A program made the translations under genes and the position numbers. From JAOZTV01 sp965371805 (lineage in GTDB: Bacteria > Acidobacteriota > Aminicenantia > UBA2199), in NCBI GenBank assembly GCA_965371805.1, contig CBDUZW010000001.1, positions 1 to 64,000 on the forward strand: a DNA stretch of 64,000 nt. The letters run 5' to 3'. This document shows, one piece after another, positions 51,307 through 60,596 of this stretch. The notes beneath the pieces are model-generated. The model had not been told where the DNA came from, did no database searches, and worked only from the letters and a program-made list of their open reading frames with translations. Numbering within the stretch: position 1 is the stretch's first letter; the number at the start of each line of letters is the position of its first letter.

Positions 51307-53137
51307 CTAATTTTTTAGATTTCTTTTTTAATTTTCTTAAAGCCTTTGCTTCAATTTGCCTGATTCTTTCTCTTGTTACCTGAAATTCCTGTCCAACCTC
51401 TTCCAATGTATGTTCATTACCATCCACCAGTCCAAACCTCATGGCTATGACCTTTGCTTCTCTTTCAGTCAGAGAAGCCAGAATATTCGATAATTGTTCC
51501 TTTAGATTAATTTGCGAGACAACTTCAGGTGGAGAAACTGTTTTATCATCTTCTAAGAAATCCCTTAAATGAGAATCGTCATCCCCAACTGGTGTTTCAA
51601 GAGATATTGGTTCCTGTGCTATTTTTAGTATTTTCCTGATTTTATCAGCAGAGTATCCTGTTTCTTCTGCAATCTCATCATCAGTAGGTTCTCTTCCTAA
51701 TTCCTGTACCATTCTTCTCTGGGTACGGTTTATTTTATGGATTGTTTCGATCATATGCACCGGTATCCTGATAGTTCTTGCCTGATCTGCAATTGCCCTT
51801 GTAATTGCTTGTCGTATCCACCAGGTTGCATATGTTGAAAATTTATATCCTCTTTGATACTCAAATTTTTCAACAGCTTTCATTAGACCTATATTTCCTT
51901 CCTGAATAAGGTCTGAAAACTGTAATCCACGATTAATATATTTTTTTGCTATTGAAACAACAAGCCTGAGATTAGATTCTACCAGATCATTTTTTGACAT
52001 TTCAATAAGATATTGTCCTTCAGCTATATCTTCACATGTCTTAAATAATTCTTCAGGTTCAATTCTGTACTTTTCATTTAGATTATCAAGTCTTCTCCGA
52101 TAATTCTCTGCTTCAATTCTATTCTTTTTTTTTTCTTCATTATTTTTTATATCAGCTAGTCTTTGATCAACAATATCTATACGGCTTCGAATATGAACAT
52201 AATTTTCCTTTAACTGTTTCAGTTTATTTATGAAATTTCTCTTATGTTCAAATAATATTGACATACCCTGAATTAGTCTTGTAATTTCCACCATTTTTTT
52301 GGCAATAATAAAATTAGAAACATTTGACTTTTTATACCCATTCAGTTCCCGGCTCAATTTATTTAAGAATTCCAGTTTTTCAAAAAATGCATCTCTGAAC
52401 TGCTGCTTTTTTGATTCATCAAGAATGTCTTCATTTATATCAACTATTTCATCTATATCTTTTACACCTTCTAACACATCTCTTCCAAGATCTATTACAG
52501 AATATAATACAAGATTTGTTTTTGACAGGGCTTTTACAACTTTTTTTTCGCCTAATTCAATCTTCTTTGCTATCTTTACTTCTTCATCTCTAGAAAGTAG
52601 ATTAACACCACCCATCTCTCTCAAATATTGTCTGACTGGATCTCCAACAATCTCACTCTTATCAGATAAAGCCCTTGGATTTTTTATTTTTGGTGATTTA
52701 GTAATCTTTATGCCATTCTCCCTTAAATAATGTCTCATAAATTTAAGGTTTTCCTTCATTTCTTCTTTACTATCAAATACGCCAATAACAGAATTGTTTT
52801 CTAAAACGCCAAAACTTCTCTTTGCTTTTCTCAGGATAACATTCAACTCTTTTTTATATTTTGTTAGAAAGTCATTATATAATTTTAATTTATCCGGTTT
52901 GAAAATACTTCTTTTTCTCATTACGGAAATATTTTTAGAAGAAAGTATTGCAACAACATCCTTCTTTTGTTTTTTTAGTCCATTTTCCTCGAGAAAAGTA
53001 GTGAAATATTCATTTCTTATTTTTCCGTCATTTAGTTTCGAAACTTCTTCTAATTCATCAACTAGTTTAATAGATATCGTAACATGATTCTCTTTATCTT
53101 TGGTGATGGTTTCTTTGGTTTTAATGTCCTTTGTCAA
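51272..53137 (-). CDS. rpoD: RNA polymerase primary sigma factor
   Basis: A 621-residue sigma-70 factor. Region 1.2 (DPVRQYLREMGGVNLLSRDEE) begins near residue 165, region 2 holds YKFSTYATWWIRQAI, region 3 IPVHMIETI, and region 4 LEEVGQEFQVTRERIRQIE. The first ~160 residues are an unusual Lys-rich extension in place of a normal region 1.1. The start is a TTG at 53137, one base after dnaG, with its GGAGGG ribosome-binding site inside the dnaG end. This dnaG-rpoD pairing is typical of bacterial macromolecular synthesis operons. The gene's end overlaps the convergent phosphotransferase gene by 35 bp. Confidence 0.95.
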   Translation of the reverse strand: MTKDIKTKETITKDKENHVTISIKLVDELEEVSKLNDGKIRNEYFTTFLEENGLKKQKKDVVAILSSKNISVMRKRSIFKPDKLKLYNDFLTKYKKELNVILRKAKRSFGVLENNSVIGVFDSKEEMKENLKFMRHYLRENGIKITKSPKIKNPRALSDKSEIVGDPVRQYLREMGGVNLLSRDEEVKIAKKIELGEKKVVKALSKTNLVLYSVIDLGRDVLEGVKDIDEIVDINEDILDESKKQQFRDAFFEKLEFLNKLSRELNGYKKSNVSNFIIAKKMVEITRLIQGMSILFEHKRNFINKLKQLKENYVHIRSRIDIVDQRLADIKNNEEKKKNRIEAENYRRRLDNLNEKYRIEPEELFKTCEDIAEGQYLIEMSKNDLVESNLRLVVSIAKKYINRGLQFSDLIQEGNIGLMKAVEKFEYQRGYKFSTYATWWIRQAITRAIADQARTIRIPVHMIETIHKINRTQRRMVQELGREPTDDEIAEETGYSADKIRKILKIAQEPISLETPVGDDDSHLRDFLEDDKTVSPPEVVSQINLKEQLSNILASLTEREAKVIAMRFGLVDGNEHTLEEVGQEFQVTRERIRQIEAKALRKLKKKSKKLVNFLDKPEKYS

Positions 53138-54889
53138 TTATCCCTCCTGCCTAATATTGTATTTTGCTTTAATATAATTATTTTTAATTACAAGTAATTC
53201 ATTTACTTTATCTTTATTATTATCCTTTGAAGCTGATTTTATTTTTTTATCAATTTCCTTGATCCTGCTACGATTTACTTTGTCCTGTAACTTAATAATT
53301 GAGCCCTCAATATTGTTCTCAACACACTGTCTGTTTTTATTGGTTTTATCAATTGAAAAAATAATATCTCTAAATAATATCCGTTCAGGGTCAGAAATAT
53401 TTTTCTGAATGATATCATAATTAATTTCCATACTATTTTCATCATAATTTTCGAAAATATTTTCAATTATATTCCTGCTAATCAAAATTCGCTTCAATTC
53501 TTCATTAAATAATTCTTTTATATCATCAATAATCTCAGGAAAAGTTACTATAGATTCAATAGCTATTCTTTCAGAGGGAGGAATAAGTAATCCTGCACCT
53601 GATTTATCATTTCTAATATCACTCATTAAAGAAGGGTTATTTCCATCCATTAATAATCCTTCACTTATATTAAATGCATCTGATATTTTTTTTATATATT
53701 CATTCTTTATAATATTATCACTAACTCTGCTGATTATTGAGAGTATTTCTGTAACCGCTGTTCGCTTGCCAGCAGTACTATTAATATCATTCTTTATCAT
53801 TACAGAATCTAAAAGATACTTAAAACCATCCTCCGCATTTTCAATAAGTCTATTAACCTCTTTTAATCCCTTGGATCTAATTAAATCATCAGGATCCTTT
53901 TCGCTATTATTTTTTATAATAAAAGGAGAGAGATTTTGCTCCAACATCATATGAATAGCTCTTTTTGCTGCCTTGTCTCCAGCTTCATCATTATCATAGA
54001 AAACATATATATTCTCTGCAAACCTCATTAACAAATATATCTGTTGATTAGTAAGTGCGGTCCCCAGTGAAGCCACTACATTTTTAACACCACCCTGAAA
54101 TAAAGATAATAGATCAAAATATCCCTCAACAAGAATGCCCTGTTTATTTTCTCTTAAAAATTTTTTCGTATTATAAAAGCCAAAAAGATGTTCACTTTTT
54201 TTATATATTGGGGAGTCTGGTGAATTCATGTATTTACTAGGCTCATTAAACATTGTCCGTCCGCCAAAAGCAATGATTTTACCTGATTCAGAAAATATAG
54301 GAAACATTACTCTTCCCCGGAATCGATCATATATCTTTCCCTTCTCACTCTTTATCAATAATCCCAAATCTAGGGCATTTTGAATATCAACATTGTTTTT
54401 AACAAATTCTTTATATAAGCCATCCCATTCATTTTTAGAATATCCCAGAGAAAACTCCATAATGGTCGCAGAATTTAGTCCTCTTTCTTTTAAATATTTA
54501 GTTGCCTCCATTCCTTCATTCGTATCGTAAAGGTTTTTTTTAAAATAGTTTAATGCTAATTCATTTATCTTATAAAAGGTATTTAAGGAACCTCTATTCT
54601 TGAATTGTTTTTTTTCAACACTTAGATTGTAATTATCAATTAAAAAATTAATAGCCTCCACAAACGGCAGATTCTCCATTTCCATTATAATCGAAAAGAC
54701 ATCTCCAAATTTATTACACCCAAAGCAGGTATAAGATTCTTTTTCAGGCATAACAAAAAAAGAAGGAGTTTTCTCTGTATGAAATGGACAAAGTCCTTTA
54801 TAGTTTTTTCCTGCCGGTTTTAGAGCTACATATCTCCCCACAACATCAACTATAGATAAACTATTTTTAATTTGTTCTTTTACATCCAT
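53138..54889 (-). CDS. dnaG: DNA primase
   Basis: A 583-residue primase. The N-terminal CHC2 zinc finger is present: CPFHTEKTPSF and CFGCNKFGD. The TOPRIM core shows VEGYFDLLSLF and FYDNDEAGDKAA with the metal-binding acidic residues. The C-terminal helicase-interaction region is present but diverged. It makes RNA primers for replication with DnaB. The ATG follows a likely -10 by 5 bp with no Shine-Dalgarno sequence. The stop codon adjoins the rpoD start. Confidence 0.95.
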   Translation of the reverse strand: MDVKEQIKNSLSIVDVVGRYVALKPAGKNYKGLCPFHTEKTPSFFVMPEKESYTCFGCNKFGDVFSIIMEMENLPFVEAINFLIDNYNLSVEKKQFKNRGSLNTFYKINELALNYFKKNLYDTNEGMEATKYLKERGLNSATIMEFSLGYSKNEWDGLYKEFVKNNVDIQNALDLGLLIKSEKGKIYDRFRGRVMFPIFSESGKIIAFGGRTMFNEPSKYMNSPDSPIYKKSEHLFGFYNTKKFLRENKQGILVEGYFDLLSLFQGGVKNVVASLGTALTNQQIYLLMRFAENIYVFYDNDEAGDKAAKRAIHMMLEQNLSPFIIKNNSEKDPDDLIRSKGLKEVNRLIENAEDGFKYLLDSVMIKNDINSTAGKRTAVTEILSIISRVSDNIIKNEYIKKISDAFNISEGLLMDGNNPSLMSDIRNDKSGAGLLIPPSERIAIESIVTFPEIIDDIKELFNEELKRILISRNIIENIFENYDENSMEINYDIIQKNISDPERILFRDIIFSIDKTNKNRQCVENNIEGSIIKLQDKVNRSRIKEIDKKIKSASKDNNKDKVNELLVIKNNYIKAKYNIRQEG

Positions 54890-54894
54890 ATAAT

Positions 54895-54924
54895 AATATA
54901 TACCAATTCAAAAAAAATATGCAA
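54895..54924 (-). promoter_or_regulatory. dnaG-rpoD promoter, predicted leaderless
   Basis: Minus strand: TTGCAT (54919-54924), 18 nt, TATATT (54895-54900), then ATTAT and the ATG at 54889. It matches the leaderless pattern seen at several other genes in the window, though less ideally. Confidence 0.45.
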
Positions 54925-54956
54925 AATTATTCTGCTCCTATCCTTCATTATATATA

Positions 54957-54986
54957 TTGACTCAGATCGTTTATACTTTTTATTAT
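54957..54986 (+). promoter_or_regulatory. probable serC promoter
   Basis: TTGACT (54957-54962), 18 nt, TATTAT (54981-54986). Predicted start is near 54993, giving a leader of about 120 nt ending in the GGAGG site at 55102. No riboswitch-like fold is obvious in this AT-rich leader. Confidence 0.45.
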
Positions 54987-55114
54987 TAAAGTCAAGTGTT
55001 TATTATGTTATAAAATGCCGCTTTTTTCAACATATTTCTCCTTTTTTATTTTTTTTTATAGCTTTTTTTACTTTTTTATGTTAATTTTATAAATTATAAA
55101 TGGAGGAATATAAA

Positions 55115-56176
55115 ATGTCAAAAAAGTATAATTTTTATGCAGGACCAGCTATATTGCCAAAGGAAGTTATGGAAAAGGCAAAAGAGGAATTACTTGATTT
55201 TAATGGAATCGGACTATCAGTAATGGAAATTAGTCATAGGTCAAAGGATTTTGATGCAGTAATTACAGGCGCCGAATCAAAGATAAGAAAGTTTATTGGA
55301 ATTCCAGACAATTATTCTGTTCTTTTTCTACAAGGTGGTGCAAGCCTTCAATTTGGAATGATCCCAATGAATCTTCTAAATGGTGGCAAAGCAGACTATG
55401 TTAATACTGGAGCATGGGCAAAAAAAGCAATTAAAGAAGCAAAACTTTTCGGATCTGTAAATATTTCAGGAACCTCAGAAGACAAAAATTTCAATTATAT
55501 ACCAAAAAACCTCAACCTCTCTTCTGATGCAGAGTATGTTCATATCACTTCCAATGAGACTATTGGAGGAATTCAGTGGAATGAGCTCCCAGATACGGGT
55601 GATATTCCACTTATAGCCGATATGTCTTCAGATATTTTTAGTAAAAAAATAGATGTCACAAAATATGGAATGATCTATGCCGGTGCTCAGAAAAATATCG
55701 GGCCATCAGGTGTTACATTAGTAATTATAAGAAACGATCTAATTGAAAAAGGAAATAAGGATCTTACAACAATGCTCCAATACAGAACTCACAAAGCAAA
55801 AGATTCTATGTACAATACTCCTCCAACTTTTGGTATATATATAATAAATCTTGTTATGGAACTTCTAATAGGAAAAGGCGGAATTTCTGCGATGGAATCA
55901 GAAAATAACAAAAAAGCTGCATTACTATATAAAACAATTGATGAAAACGAGATGTATTCAGGTACAGCTAATAAAGAAGACAGGTCAAAAATGAATGTAA
56001 CCTTCAGACTTAAAACTGAAGAACTAGAGGCTAGATTTATTAATGAGGCTAAAGACGCTGGTTTTATTGGGTTGAAGGGTCATAGAGATGTTGGCGGATG
56101 CAGAGCTTCTATATACAATGCAATGTCATATGAAGGTGTCAAAGCTCTTGTTGAATTCATGAATAACTTTAAATAA
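55115..56176 (+). CDS. serC: phosphoserine aminotransferase
   Basis: A 353-residue class V PLP aminotransferase. It opens YNFYAGPAILPKEV, with GLSVMEISHRS, FLQGGASLQFGM, and GAQKNIGPSGV carrying the PLP lysine. It converts 3-phosphohydroxypyruvate to phosphoserine, also acting in pyridoxal phosphate synthesis. The ATG at 55115 has GGAGG upstream; a reading from 55100 would start at that site. A strong terminator follows. No serA or serB is adjacent. Confidence 0.95.
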   Translation: MSKKYNFYAGPAILPKEVMEKAKEELLDFNGIGLSVMEISHRSKDFDAVITGAESKIRKFIGIPDNYSVLFLQGGASLQFGMIPMNLLNGGKADYVNTGAWAKKAIKEAKLFGSVNISGTSEDKNFNYIPKNLNLSSDAEYVHITSNETIGGIQWNELPDTGDIPLIADMSSDIFSKKIDVTKYGMIYAGAQKNIGPSGVTLVIIRNDLIEKGNKDLTTMLQYRTHKAKDSMYNTPPTFGIYIINLVMELLIGKGGISAMESENNKKAALLYKTIDENEMYSGTANKEDRSKMNVTFRLKTEELEARFINEAKDAGFIGLKGHRDVGGCRASIYNAMSYEGVKALVEFMNNFK

Positions 56177-56238
56177 AGACACTATACAAAACTCTGATAT
56201 AATTCAGAATAAGTTTGTATTCGTTAGTATAAAAAAAA

Positions 56239-56271
56239 AGGGCAGGTTTAAAAAACCTGCCCTTTTTTTTT
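56239..56271. terminator. bidirectional rho-independent terminator
   Basis: GGGCAGGTTT (56239-56248) and AAACCTGCCC (56252-56261) form a perfect 10-bp stem with a 3-nt loop, followed by a T-run and preceded by an A-run. It lies between the convergent serC and the large lipoprotein gene and should end both transcripts. Confidence 0.9.
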
Positions 56272-56288
56272 AGAACTATTTATTAGAT

Positions 56289-59200
56289 TTAAACTTTTTT
56301 CTGTGCTTCTTCGAATCGTTTCAATTCAGCTCTTTTCTTAATTAATCTTACAAAGACTTTATTTGCTTCTTTATTATTTGCTGTATATTCGTCTTTTTTC
56401 TGTGGGTGTACCTTTTTCATTTGAACCCATAATAAAGCTTTATATGACCATGGTTCCGGATAATTCTGATCTAACCTTATTGACTCTTCTAATACATTAA
56501 ATCCACTTTTAATAATAGACAGTCTATAATAAGGATGCATCTCTTCTGCAGCAGTTCTATAGGTACTTGTCCAGTAAACAACTCCTACAGTATAAAAAGC
56601 TTTAGCAAGATCTTCTCTCAGCTTTTTATCAAGACTCTTTATATCCAAAGCTTTATATGCAGTAAATGCTTCTGCCAACTTCACTTTAAAGTTATCAACA
56701 TTCTCTTTTTTCCTTAATTTAATGTCAGCCAGTTCTTGTTTTTTTTCAAAATATTCCTTTTTCAAGTTTGCATCAAGCGCTTTGAGATATTTTCCGGTTC
56801 TTTCTACATAGATTTCAAGGTTCTTAATTCTTGCCAGATCTTCTCTCATTCCATCAATTTTAATAACCTCATCCATAATCATGTGATTACCATTTGCAAT
56901 ATCAACTAGAGCATAAATTCTTTTTTTATGATTTTCAATAGCTTCACTATATAAAGCTCTCTCCTGAAGATAATTTGCGAAAAAATAGTAACCGCCAGCA
57001 GCATATGGGTCCAATTTTATTCTGTCGAAATATTGTTGTTTTGCAATCGCATCTTTACCAAATTCTGAATAAAATTTTGCTTTACTATACAATGCAAGTG
57101 CAGATTTCTCTTTGTCAGAACCGGCTTCTTTAAGAAGCTCTTCATAACAAGCTTTTGTTTTTTCAAAGAACAGATCTTTAGTTGTATCATCAGAAGCTGA
57201 TTGAGCAACTTTCTTATAAATGTCACTTAATAAAGTTAAGGCTTTTCTTTTGTCTTGATCACTATTTTCTTCATTTTTGATATAATCAGAAAGGTTCTTG
57301 ATAGCGGCACTCTTGTACATTTCATTTTTAATTGCCTTTACAAAATAATTTTTGTTTGACAATTCTTCTTTAATTTTTGCTTCGTGAATATTAAACTTTA
57401 CTAAAATATTACTATATTTTTCATTTAACGCATCTAAAGCAGCTTTATTTTGTGTTATTTTTTTCATGTCAGCATTAAATTTTACAACCAAGTCGTCAAA
57501 AGTGTTTTCAACTTCGCCTTTCTTATGTTTTTTCTCAATCTTCACTATGAATTCTTTATTTGATTTGATTTTATATTCAAAATTTGCTCTCTCATGAATA
57601 AGACCACTGAGTGCTTTGAACTCTTCATTTTCTGAGAGAATCTTATCGTTTTCAGCTATCTCTTTAGTCAGAAGCTCCTGAACAGTACCATTATTATCAA
57701 TTTTGTTCTGAAATCCGATCATTTCATCAAATTTAATTTTAAAGTCTGAGAATCCTTCTGAAACCGCATAGAAGGAGGCATTCTGTAAAAGTTTATCTTG
57801 AACATTAATAATTTTTTCAAATTTTTCTATAACAACCTTACTGTTCTTTAAACTTTTCAAGTAATTTTTAGCAATATCTTTCTTTTCAGAGATCTTCTTT
57901 TCAATATTCTGACTGCTCTCCTGGTTTTTTGTGACGTTTACTTTTACTTCTTCAAGATTTTCAATTTTGTCTAAAAATTCTGTATTCGTTTTAACTGTTT
58001 TTCTGTAATTTTCAACTTGGTTAGATGTTTCAATTATTTTATCAAAATTCTTGATTTTTGCAAAATACTTCTTATTAATTTCTATCTTTCCATTGAGTTC
58101 TTTCCCTTTTTCACTTAGAACAGTTTTTTTCTTTGATTCATCTATTTTTTTTGTGATATCTACATTATCATATTCAAAATTTCCAAATCTACTTAAAGTA
58201 CCGGATACATCTCCAGCTTCCTCTTCATCAGCTTTTTTCTGTTCTGCAATAAATTCTGTTTTCAACTGTTCATTTGCTTCATTCTTTGCAACTATCTGTT
58301 CAAGATCTGTTACTGAAGATAAAAATACTTCACTTTCTTTTAATAATTTGTCATATTTATCATATTCTCTAATTTTAAATTTTATATCTTCCAAATCTTT
58401 TACAGTATCAAGAAACTTATTATTATTTGAGATTGCAACTCTCTCAACTTTAATTTCCTCATCTAACTTCATATAATTAGAATCATTAGTGATTTTATTT
58501 AGTACGATCTCATAACCATCAACAGCTTTCAAAAAATCATGGATTTTTATAACTTCTTTATTACTTTCAATATCGTCAAATAATTTCTCTGAGAACACAT
58601 CATATTTTTCACTATATTCAGTAATTAAAAATCCTTCAGCATCATCTTTTTTCTCAATTAAATCAATAGTCTCAGCTTTTAGTCTAATTATCTCTTTGTT
58701 ATTCTCTTTACTCTTTTCTATTTTAGAATTGACCTCTTCATATCCAGCCATTGCAGTTAATTCCTGATTCTTGGTCTCTAACAAAGTTGTTTTATATTCA
58801 ATTTCATCCTTTTTTGAAAAGTATTCTTTCATCTCCCGATTGTCAGTTGTGAGCATCTTATTCTCAGCAATTTTAGATCCAATAAAATCATATATATCAC
58901 TATATTTAAGAACCTTGCCATGAATATCTTCTTCAACTGGAATATCACCAACAGGTACACTCTGAACAAACTCTTTTCCAGTTGCTATTTCTTTTTTTAA
59001 CTCAATATTCTTTTTTCTTTTTAAGTAAAATTCTTTGTTTTTTACAAATGTATTTTCAATTTGAATTTCATTTTCAATTATTTTTGCATTTATATTATCT
59101 ATTTCCCCTCTTTTTACATCAAGGTCTTCTGCATCACTATTACTGTCAATATACTCTTTAAGTTCTTTTATTTTTAAACCATTAAATTCATTTTCTTCTA

Positions 59201-59780
59201 ACTTCGTCCTATACTCAGGTTCAATTGGAGATAATGTGTTTGTAATTGCAAATATTTCCTTTTCTTTTTCAATGAACTTATTTGCTAATTCTTTTAAATT
59301 CGTCATACCCTTTTCTTCATCATCCAGGAAACTATTTATGATTTTTAGTCCACCAACTTGACCTGTATTTTTGACTACGATATCTTTAAACTCAACTATT
59401 GGATCCACTGCAGTTTCATCATCTTCAGATTTAGCAACAATATTTTTTTTCATTTCATATAGAACTGATGCACTTTCTTTAATTTTATTTAGTAATTCCT
59501 GATTTTCAGGAGGTTGTACATTTGCTTTATATAGCGAGCTATAACATGATGCAATATAAAGTTGTAAATTCAACTCTTTAAGTTCAGGATTCTTTTTTAA
59601 AGCTTCTTCATATTCTTTCACAGCAGCTTTAAATTTTTCCTTACCATATGCCTTATTAGCTTTGGTTAAGTGACCATTAGCCTGTAGTACATCTTGAGAT
59701 AACTTTTTACAACTTGTAAAATTTATTACAAGTACTAACATTGAAATTAGTATTAAAACCGTCAATGAAATCTTTTTCAT
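56289..59780 (-). CDS. very large coiled-coil/TPR lipoprotein
   Basis: A 1163-residue lipoprotein: signal peptide ending FTSC (lipobox), so periplasmic-side or outer-membrane anchored. Residues ~35-80 are TPR-like (AYGKEKFKAAVKEYEEALKK). A long middle region (~150-830) is coiled coil of Lys/Glu/Asn/Ile with recurring units such as NKFLDTVKDLEDIKFKIREY and NTEFLDKIENLEEVKVNV. The C-terminal ~330 residues return to TPR (ALYSKAKFYSEFGKDAIAKQ, YPEPWSYKALLWVQMKK). It is AGGAGG-led and expressed from the promoter at 59804-59832. It could span the periplasm or organise envelope complexes. I do not recognise a named family. Confidence 0.78.
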   Translation of the reverse strand: MKKISLTVLILISMLVLVINFTSCKKLSQDVLQANGHLTKANKAYGKEKFKAAVKEYEEALKKNPELKELNLQLYIASCYSSLYKANVQPPENQELLNKIKESASVLYEMKKNIVAKSEDDETAVDPIVEFKDIVVKNTGQVGGLKIINSFLDDEEKGMTNLKELANKFIEKEKEIFAITNTLSPIEPEYRTKLEENEFNGLKIKELKEYIDSNSDAEDLDVKRGEIDNINAKIIENEIQIENTFVKNKEFYLKRKKNIELKKEIATGKEFVQSVPVGDIPVEEDIHGKVLKYSDIYDFIGSKIAENKMLTTDNREMKEYFSKKDEIEYKTTLLETKNQELTAMAGYEEVNSKIEKSKENNKEIIRLKAETIDLIEKKDDAEGFLITEYSEKYDVFSEKLFDDIESNKEVIKIHDFLKAVDGYEIVLNKITNDSNYMKLDEEIKVERVAISNNNKFLDTVKDLEDIKFKIREYDKYDKLLKESEVFLSSVTDLEQIVAKNEANEQLKTEFIAEQKKADEEEAGDVSGTLSRFGNFEYDNVDITKKIDESKKKTVLSEKGKELNGKIEINKKYFAKIKNFDKIIETSNQVENYRKTVKTNTEFLDKIENLEEVKVNVTKNQESSQNIEKKISEKKDIAKNYLKSLKNSKVVIEKFEKIINVQDKLLQNASFYAVSEGFSDFKIKFDEMIGFQNKIDNNGTVQELLTKEIAENDKILSENEEFKALSGLIHERANFEYKIKSNKEFIVKIEKKHKKGEVENTFDDLVVKFNADMKKITQNKAALDALNEKYSNILVKFNIHEAKIKEELSNKNYFVKAIKNEMYKSAAIKNLSDYIKNEENSDQDKRKALTLLSDIYKKVAQSASDDTTKDLFFEKTKACYEELLKEAGSDKEKSALALYSKAKFYSEFGKDAIAKQQYFDRIKLDPYAAGGYYFFANYLQERALYSEAIENHKKRIYALVDIANGNHMIMDEVIKIDGMREDLARIKNLEIYVERTGKYLKALDANLKKEYFEKKQELADIKLRKKENVDNFKVKLAEAFTAYKALDIKSLDKKLREDLAKAFYTVGVVYWTSTYRTAAEEMHPYYRLSIIKSGFNVLEESIRLDQNYPEPWSYKALLWVQMKKVHPQKKDEYTANNKEANKVFVRLIKKRAELKRFEEAQKKV

Positions 59781-59803
59781 AAATTCCTCCTAAATTAACA
59801 TAC

Positions 59804-59832
59804 TTTATAGTTTAATCTTGAGCAAAAGTCAA
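59804..59832 (-). promoter_or_regulatory. promoter of the large lipoprotein gene
   Basis: Minus strand: TTGACT (59827-59832), 17 nt, TATAAA (59804-59809); the transcript would start near 59797, just ahead of the AGGAGG ribosome-binding site. Confidence 0.6.
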
Positions 59833-59861
59833 GTTTAACACCTTATTTTAAACATTATAAA

Positions 59862-60212
59862 TTATTTTATCCTATAAAACCAAATTAAGAACAACCATAG
59901 GTCCTGAATAAATGGAATTGGTTTATTATTTAAATAAATCTTTGTTGATTCCTGATTTTTAACAAGTTCAAAAATCTTATAAAGTTCCTCAACATCCTCA
60001 GGAAAAAAACTTACATAAATTTTATAAAAATCTCCAGTTCCCTCTTCCATGAAATATTTATTTAACTTTGCTAATTCTACCGCTTTTTCATATTTCTTTG
60101 ATAAATGTTTTTGAAATCTAATAGTAATCTTAAATGCAGAATTCGCCTTTTTTGGGTTTAATATATTAAAGAGTTTTTCTTCCTCAATTCTTTTTTTCGC
60201 ATCCATTTCCAT
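59862..60212 (-). CDS. small protein of unknown function
   Basis: A 116-residue basic protein I cannot place. The N-terminus is helical and charged (KKRIEEEKLFNIL); the middle has strand-like SAFKITIRFQKHL and KIYVSFFPEDVEELY; the C-terminus is hydrophobic and aromatic (FIQDLWLFLIWFYRIK), which may bind membrane or fold inside. Preceded by TATAAT 6 bp before the ATG (60219-60224; -35 TTTAAT at 60242-60247), so it is likely leaderless. It lies divergent from the relB/yafQ operon. Confidence 0.55.
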   Translation of the reverse strand: MEMDAKKRIEEEKLFNILNPKKANSAFKITIRFQKHLSKKYEKAVELAKLNKYFMEEGTGDFYKIYVSFFPEDVEELYKIFELVKNQESTKIYLNNKPIPFIQDLWLFLIWFYRIK

Positions 60213-60218
60213 AGAGTA

Positions 60219-60247
60219 ATTATAATATAAAATCTAGTAAAATTAAA
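60219..60247 (-). promoter_or_regulatory. promoter of the small unknown gene, predicted leaderless
   Basis: Minus strand: TTTAAT (60242-60247), 17 nt, TATAAT (60219-60224), six bases, then the ATG at 60212. Confidence 0.45.
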
Positions 60248-60276
60248 GTAATAAAGCATAAAATGTTTTAATTGAG

Positions 60277-60305
60277 TTGAAAAATAATTTTTTTTATACT
60301 ATAAT
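60277..60305 (+). promoter_or_regulatory. promoter of the RelB/YafQ operon
   Basis: TTGAAA (60277-60282), 17 nt, TATAAT (60300-60305). The predicted start near 60312 lies within the palindrome at 60311-60327. Confidence 0.65.
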
Positions 60306-60310
60306 CATTG

Positions 60311-60327
60311 TGGCTACATCATAGCCA
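60311..60327. promoter_or_regulatory. probable RelB operator
   Basis: TGGCTA (60311-60316), five bases, TAGCCA (60322-60327): a perfect inverted repeat just past the -10 of the toxin-antitoxin promoter. RelB-family antitoxins bind such palindromes as dimers, so autoregulation by steric block is expected. Confidence 0.6.
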
Positions 60328-60341
60328 TACAGGAGGTAAGT

Positions 60342-60596
60342 ATGTCTGATAGTATAGTTCGATCTAGAATTGACCCAAATATAAAGAATGAGGCAAACCA
60401 AATCTTAAATAGTATGGGGTTAACTATAAGTGAGGGAATACGATTGTTTTTATATCAGGTTATTTCCACAAAATCTCTCCCGTTTTCTATAAAGGCACCA
60501 AACCTTGAAACTATTGAAGCAATGAAAGAAACAAATAATGGAGAAGGTTTAGAGAAAACCAATATTAAAAAATTAGCTGAGGAGTGGGATGCTTGA
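60342..60596 (+). CDS. relB: RelB/DinJ-family antitoxin
   Basis: An 84-residue protein with a ribbon-helix-helix N-terminus (VRSRIDPNIKNEANQIL, GLTISEGIRLFLYQV) typical of RelB/DinJ antitoxins, and an acidic C-terminal tail expected to wrap the toxin. AGGAGG lies before the ATG, unlike the leaderless genes nearby. The stop overlaps the toxin start (TGATG). It represses its own promoter by family analogy, using the palindrome at 60311-60327. Confidence 0.87.
   Translation: MSDSIVRSRIDPNIKNEANQILNSMGLTISEGIRLFLYQVISTKSLPFSIKAPNLETIEAMKETNNGEGLEKTNIKKLAEEWDA

Noticed and set aside
52299..52730. Ser/Phe-rich frame opposite rpoD
   Set aside because: Antisense to the sigma factor; composition is what is expected from the reverse of Lys/Glu-rich codons.
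58051..58476. Ser/Phe-rich frame opposite the large lipoprotein
   Set aside because: Antisense shadow of the coiled-coil region; no start site or family feature.
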